The notes beneath the pieces were generated by a model, which searched no databases, was not told the DNA's origin, and saw nothing but the letters and a program-made list of their open reading frames with translations. The position numbers and the translations under genes are program-made. 64,000 nucleotides of DNA from Lytechinus variegatus (lineage: Eukaryota > Echinodermata > Echinoidea > Temnopleuroida > Toxopneustidae), in assembly GCF_018143015.1 (NCBI RefSeq), contig NC_054740.1:15454797-15518796 (forward strand), written 5' to 3'. Below are positions 58,501 through 64,000 of this stretch, piece by piece; position 1 is the first letter of the stretch, and each line of letters opens with the position of its first letter.

Positions 58501-61500
58501 TACAAGTTACGACGTAAAAATTTATTCACCAGTTTATTTCAAAATCCTCGTGATTTTGAGTGTGATTGTTTCACAAAACATACTGTAGTGCTGTATATAA
58601 CGATGTAATATCAAGTTTTATTGGTAAAGACTAATTCAAATTCAAATAAATCGATTATGCACACTCGAATTTTTCATAAAAATGTAACAAAAATGTTAAA
58701 GCTCTGAATAATAAACGAAAATGTGACAGGGCTAAACCTATCACAGTGAGGATTGACTTTTAATCCGACATCAATATTTACCCGACATTAAGAATACAAT
58801 TCAATTAGCATGATTAAGATTTTTTTTCATTTAATCATATATTATCACATATTTTGAGATATCATGAAAATGGATAATTAAATAAAAATGTACAGTGTGA
58901 ATATTGGTATCATTTCTTGTCTAAATCGTAGAGCATTAAATCAATATACTCAAATGGTAAATTTGGGATTTATATAAGCCTGTTTGAATTTATTTTTAGT
59001 TCTGTTTAGCTCATAATTTATGTTTTGCTGAGCGTATGTAGCATATAATTTATTTTCGTCATGTGAATTAAAAAGTATATGGTCTTACCTTACTATAATT
59101 TCAAGTCTATTCCTTTTCTTCTTGTAAAATAGATCAGTCACTCTCACTGTACTGTATATTCTAATTTTCATATGTTATACCTTGATAAGAATATGGTTAT
59201 ATCGTGTCCACTTTATTTCAGTTGTCTTTTTCCCTTTATTTCTTTTCTAATATCACATCTTAACTGAACGTAATATATTTTACTGATTCTGTATATACAG
59301 GTTCATAGGATAAAAGTAACATCCAAATGTTTTAGTTGGGTGATATTCTTTTGTGTTTTTTTTTCTGTTTTCTAAATTTGAGATAGGGTATGCTAATGTA
59401 TTTTTTAAACTGAACAGGCTTTACAATTAAGTGATATTCAAAGATTACTAATTTATTTCATCGCATAGTCCCTTTCAAACCATATCGTATAGAATTATGA
59501 AATTAAGAATTAGGAATGAAATTTTCCTAATATACAAAATATTCAGAATAATTGAATCTATTCATTTTGACAAGAATTTTGTAATTTTTTAAATATTTTA
59601 AACAATATCTTTTACCTCTCTAGATGTTATTTTTTCACATTGAAATACACATATAAAATACATTCAAATTCTAACATACCATCAACAATAGATAAAGAAA
59701 AAACAATGTAGGAAATCGTCTTCGAAACTTACTCGAGCTCATCATCTGACGAGTCTATTATTTTTAATAAAAATTCTAATATAAATTCCTTTGACATATC
59801 TCTACAAAAAGAATAGATTGTTTGTAGAGTGTGTACCGTACACATGATATAGTCTTAGGAAATGAAATTAAAGATTTATTTTATAATGATCCACTTTCCT
59901 TTTATTACGTGTTAACATATAGCTCAGAACCAAGTAACTTTCCAACACTTTTGTTAGAATGTTTTCGTTTAATGCCCCTTCCTATAACCACATAATATAC
60001 TACGACTTTGCTTTCTACTACTAAGAGTAATAAATGAGGTTCAGTATATTGCCTGCATATTAATTTCAAACAGAACTGTAGAATAAAGATAAAATATTTT
60101 TAAATGTGGGTTTGTAAACTTCGTTGCCCCATCGTTTGTCTCATACAGTATATGCCCTGTACATTGTACAACCAATAAAAAATCTCATCCATGATGTGAG
60201 CAATAGTTAAAAATTACCGTTTTAAGATTGGTTGTAGCTGATCAATTTACAGGGCAAGCATTTGAAGTTATTGAATTGAATGAATAAATTTTTTATTGTC
60301 TTCAAAAATATTATAATGAAGATATATAAAGGTTGAAAGGTGTAAAAAGGAACGAACATAAGATAAAATGAATTTTTTCATTGTTGGGGGGAAGATACAT
60401 GTATACGGGCGAATGAATTATTTTGCTCTGGTTTCCCTTCATAGTATGACTCAAATTATTTTAGCAAAATATGAAGCGAATAATATCAAATTAAGTTTTA
60501 GAATTCTTCATAATCATAATGATTAAAGGAAATTGAAACTTGAACAGTTTCATTGAATTGCCGGAAACGACTGCCCGATAATATTTTTTTTTCATTCGCT
60601 TCGTTCTTTAACTAATTGATTTTTACCTCGTTTTCTATGAGGAATTATTATTTTTTTAAGTCCAACCGTCAACACGTTTCATTAAATAATTTTTATTTGA
60701 TTAAATATGCTTTCTGAAACCCCCTTCCCACCTTAAACTTCCGAATGATGCAAACTTCCTAATTACATTTTAAGCAAATTTTAGTATCATTATGAGTAAC
60801 CGCGACACACGTCAAAATAATGCTTTGCCCGAAAATGTCAGGAATCGGATGAAAAAATTGATTGATCTTAAACTCGTGATACTTTTCGTTTTTACTTCGT
60901 TTTCTTTCCTAATCAATTCATATTTTCATTTTCGTATTCTTCACCCTCTTCGTTTTATCATTCGTCTTCCTTTTATCATAAAGTTTTCATTTGTATTCGC
61001 ATTCTTATATGTTGCAAAGAAGCTAAAGAGAATCTAATAAAATAAAGAATGGGCATGGGCAACGATGGGACCAGTACATATTTATTTTTTTATCTTTCCG
61101 ATACTCGTAAGGATACAAAAGCAAGCTCAACATTAGGCCTAAATCTCACGGTCGTCTCTTTGTTAGACAAATTATAGTCATATCAAGTTCGCAAAATATT
61201 GAAATGTAAAACTATTTTAGTAATACAAATCGTCAGTGTTTCGGCGTCAAAACTGTTTAACACTCGGCATAATAGCTAAAAATTTGAAGTAAATTGCTCA
61301 ATTATTCCATACATTTAAAATTGTAAAATTGGCAGAAGACTATATAGCCTTGTTATACATCTCGGTAAATATGTTAAGCTGTAATTATGTGGTTTGTTAT
61401 TAGTGCTTCTCGTCAAATCACTGCGGACACTTTTAGCAATTATGGCATTATCTTTGACAACATCGCTACTCATCATGGGCAGTTTCATGGTAGAGTGGTG

Positions 61501-64000
61501 TGTAGCAGAAAAGGAATATTTTATTCTATGCTCAGAATTTGGTCTTAAAGCTTCTTCGTGATGCTTGGTTGGTTGTCATGATTAGAGTATTATCTTGAGG
61601 TGAGAAGGCAACAAATGAAAATAAAAATATCCCCTAATTCTCACGTAGGTGCCAGAGACAAATTCTTTGCTTGATACATAATTTCACCCCGAGCGTTGCG
61701 GAGACTGCTTGTCTTCAACTCGTAGCAAATAGGCCTTACACTCGGGGATGATTTAAGAACGGATGTGCAAAATACACCAATAGCTATAATAAATAACTAT
61801 ACCTTCTAACAAATTATTTCAAATTTATACAATGTTCTTAAATTTATGAAATTATTTTATAATATTATTATTTTTCTTTTTAGCCATTTTCTGACTTGTT
61901 AATATCGAACTTTTGCGAGGCATGCAAGGAAAATGATTAATCATTGCAAAACTTTTGTTCTTCATCGTTTTCCCCCATTGGTGTATAAAATAAAAGTCAG
62001 AATTCCTTTTGGAAATCTGAGAAATAAATGACGGTTTGAAATTTCATTTAACTTGCTAATATAAACTTTCATTTAAGTCATGGGAATATTAATTTGGTCG
62101 ATGATGGTTTTACAAATATAGTTTTAATGTTTCATACTCTTAACAGTTCTTGGCGTTTCTGTTAATTTACATATTGAACTAAATTTAAAGCATACATATC
62201 CTAAAGTGTATAAAAGTACAAGAAGTAAATATATATATATTTTTCGATAAATGATGCCATTTATTTTAAGAGGTTAAATTGAAGAGATTCAATTCTGTTT
62301 CATGATATTTTGTAGATCTGCGGATTCATTTTTGTTTCAACGTAAATCAAGAACTTTTAGCGCAATTTGTTGAATGTCAATTTTAATTTATCAAAGAATG
62401 GCAATAATCCAAAATAAGTATGACAATAAAACCCTCACCCTTAGACACCACATTCACTAGTTTACTTCATAATTCATAATTACTTTGATAATATTTCAAA
62501 AATAATAATCAAAGAACAAAATACGAGACGATGAAAGCAAAGAATATGCATAAGCAATTTAAATTTATATTCAAATTTTGAAGGCGATTGTTGGTAAAAA
62601 TATTTTCTTCTCCAAGACTGCGGTCATTGACATTCTTTTGGATGTCCTATGCATTTTTTTTTAAATCATGGCCCTGAAGATGATGAGCTTAAATGTTTAA
62701 TCCAAAAATAAAATACCTGGCGTCAGTTTCTACCTGACTCTACTTTAGTATATAATATACATATAGGCGTATGTGAGATTAGCATAAGACCTTCCTTTGG
62801 TTTTGGAGGATAATTATGGTTAGAAATGAGATCAGTCAGTGGGATAAGATCGGCTTTTTGATGGAATTCGCAAACTTTCCAAAATAGCACTAGAGAGTGG
62901 GCGGTAAGGAAATGTCGAAACAGGTTGTGTCGTGAACTGGATTTTTGTGGTAGATTTTTTGGCGGAGTCCGGTAGCTCGCGGCCTCGGTTAAGTATGTGT
63001 TTTGTGGATGTGGATTGGGTCATCAGCTTCGTTTCGTTTTAGTTCTTGACCGTATATCCATCTATGATCTACGGCGTCCTTCCACCACTTAAACTGTATA
63101 GGGGATAAAGCTCACAGAGAAAACAAATATTTTAGCTTTAACCCCCCCCCCCCAAAAAAAAAAAGGGGGGATGCGTCTGATTTTTTTTTTGCTGATGTCA
63201 ATGAGATAGATTTTTGTTGAAATTAATATGCATTTGGTATATCGGTAGTTTTTGGTTAAACCGTATCGATGCTTGCTCTCCATTTTTTATATATGATTTT
63301 CTTCAGTTACAAACTTTTCTTGCGAAAATAAATGCTAACGATTTGTAGATAGATTTCATTGAATATTTTATCAAGGATTTGTTTTTTGTCGATTAATATA
63401 GTTACAAAGCTGAATAAACGTTTAATGTTCCTTACTACGTTTAACTTAACAACATAATTAGGACAAGCATTTACTTATGAACATGTAGTCCATGTTTAAT
63501 CTTATATCATTGTATTCTAATAATAGGAAAAAATCATGCTACTTCAAATTCATTTGGGATCACATTTGTTAAAGTATTGATGACAAACGATACTAAAAAA
63601 ATAAAGAGAGTTGAGCATAAATACTGTGAATGATGAAGAAAATAAATTCAGTCTTAATGATTTGTCTTTTATAAACCATGATATCTTTGTTCAATAAAAA
63701 TAACAATATTTCCAGACACGATGAGTATTTAACGGTTAAAAACATCATGTAATACCTTGGAAGAAGTTACTGTTTTTACTTTTCTGTACAGAGTCCAATG
63801 TAAAGAATGGGGGAGGGATAAAAGTGAAGAGAGGAAGGGAGAGAGAGGAAAAAAACAGCGGCATGTAGTAAGGGAAGAGAAGGGGGGGGGGGGCATCTTT
63901 TAAAAATGGGTATGTAGACTGCGTTGATTGTGTTCAAAGAAGAAAGCTTTAGAGACGCGACATTTTCAAGGACATTAGAAATAAATTGCTCTCTTCTTAA

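Larger units (their letters stand above)
53388..64000 (+). other. Lox intron 1 (partial, >10.6 kb)
   Basis: AT-rich intron with no homeobox coding sequence in any frame and no other credible gene. It contains a MITE copy, AAT/TAA repeats near 57745 and 58280-58500, and poly-G or poly-C runs near 57670, 63140 and 63880. Less AT-rich patches at 56600-56760, 61660-61760 and 62880-63010 are possible regulatory sequence. Confidence 0.65.

Noticed and set aside
60792..61037. 81-codon plus-strand frame with a hydrophobic segment
   Set aside because: It lies in AT-rich Lox intron, has repeated ttcgtttt words, and no recognisable domain or splice context.
53388..64000. Search for the Lox homeobox exon
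   Set aside because: No segment encodes the expected homeodomain signatures (such as an IWFQNRRMKWKK-like helix), so it is outside the window.

Overview
The window is animal nuclear DNA: AT-rich, intron-dense and full of transposon relics. It most likely comes from an echinoderm, probably a sea urchin. Evidence is a ParaHox Lox/Xlox first exon with an echinoderm-like hexapeptide region, a Gmr1-type Ty3/gypsy element (a group reported from deuterostomes), and tRNA-derived SINEs. The species is inference; no search was run.

Left two thirds (1 to 44712, minus strand): one large gene, the ortholog of C2CD3, a centriole distal-end protein with many C2 domains needed for distal appendages and cilium formation. 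I traced 43 consecutive coding exons by reading the minus strand, from the ATG at 44712 to an exon cut by the left window edge. Every junction keeps the reading frame, giving about 2,000 codons. The C-terminus lies beyond position 1. Intron 3 is a minor-spliceosome (U12-type) AT-AC intron, and the exon after it is present twice in a tandem duplication of about 560 bp.

Intron 20 (15574 to 23250) holds an LTR retrotransposon on the minus strand with near-identical LTRs, a gag ORF and a pol ORF. Its domain order is protease, integrase, reverse transcriptase, RNase H (copia-like order in a gypsy element). Its capsid region resembles the vertebrate SCAN domain. A further piece of pol end lies outside the 5' LTR, so the locus is a 1.5-unit tandem. 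Other C2CD3 introns carry two tRNA-type SINEs, a foldback element of about 415 bp, a 787-bp terminal-inverted-repeat element, a 1.87-kb hAT-like element with a perfect 8-bp target duplication, and a four-unit tandem repeat beside a splice donor.

Middle (44713 to 52771): an intergenic region of about 8 kb between divergently oriented genes. It contains an inverted-repeat MITE, a 1.2-kb Tc1/mariner-type element with long inverted repeats and a transposase fragment, microsatellites and a LINE/SINE tail.

Right (52772 to 64000, plus strand): exon 1 of the ParaHox gene Lox (Xlox/Pdx1), ending in the FPWMK hexapeptide region and a clean GT donor, then more than 10.6 kb of its first intron. The homeobox exon is not in the window. 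No operons, CRISPR arrays, rRNA genes or intact tRNA genes were seen.
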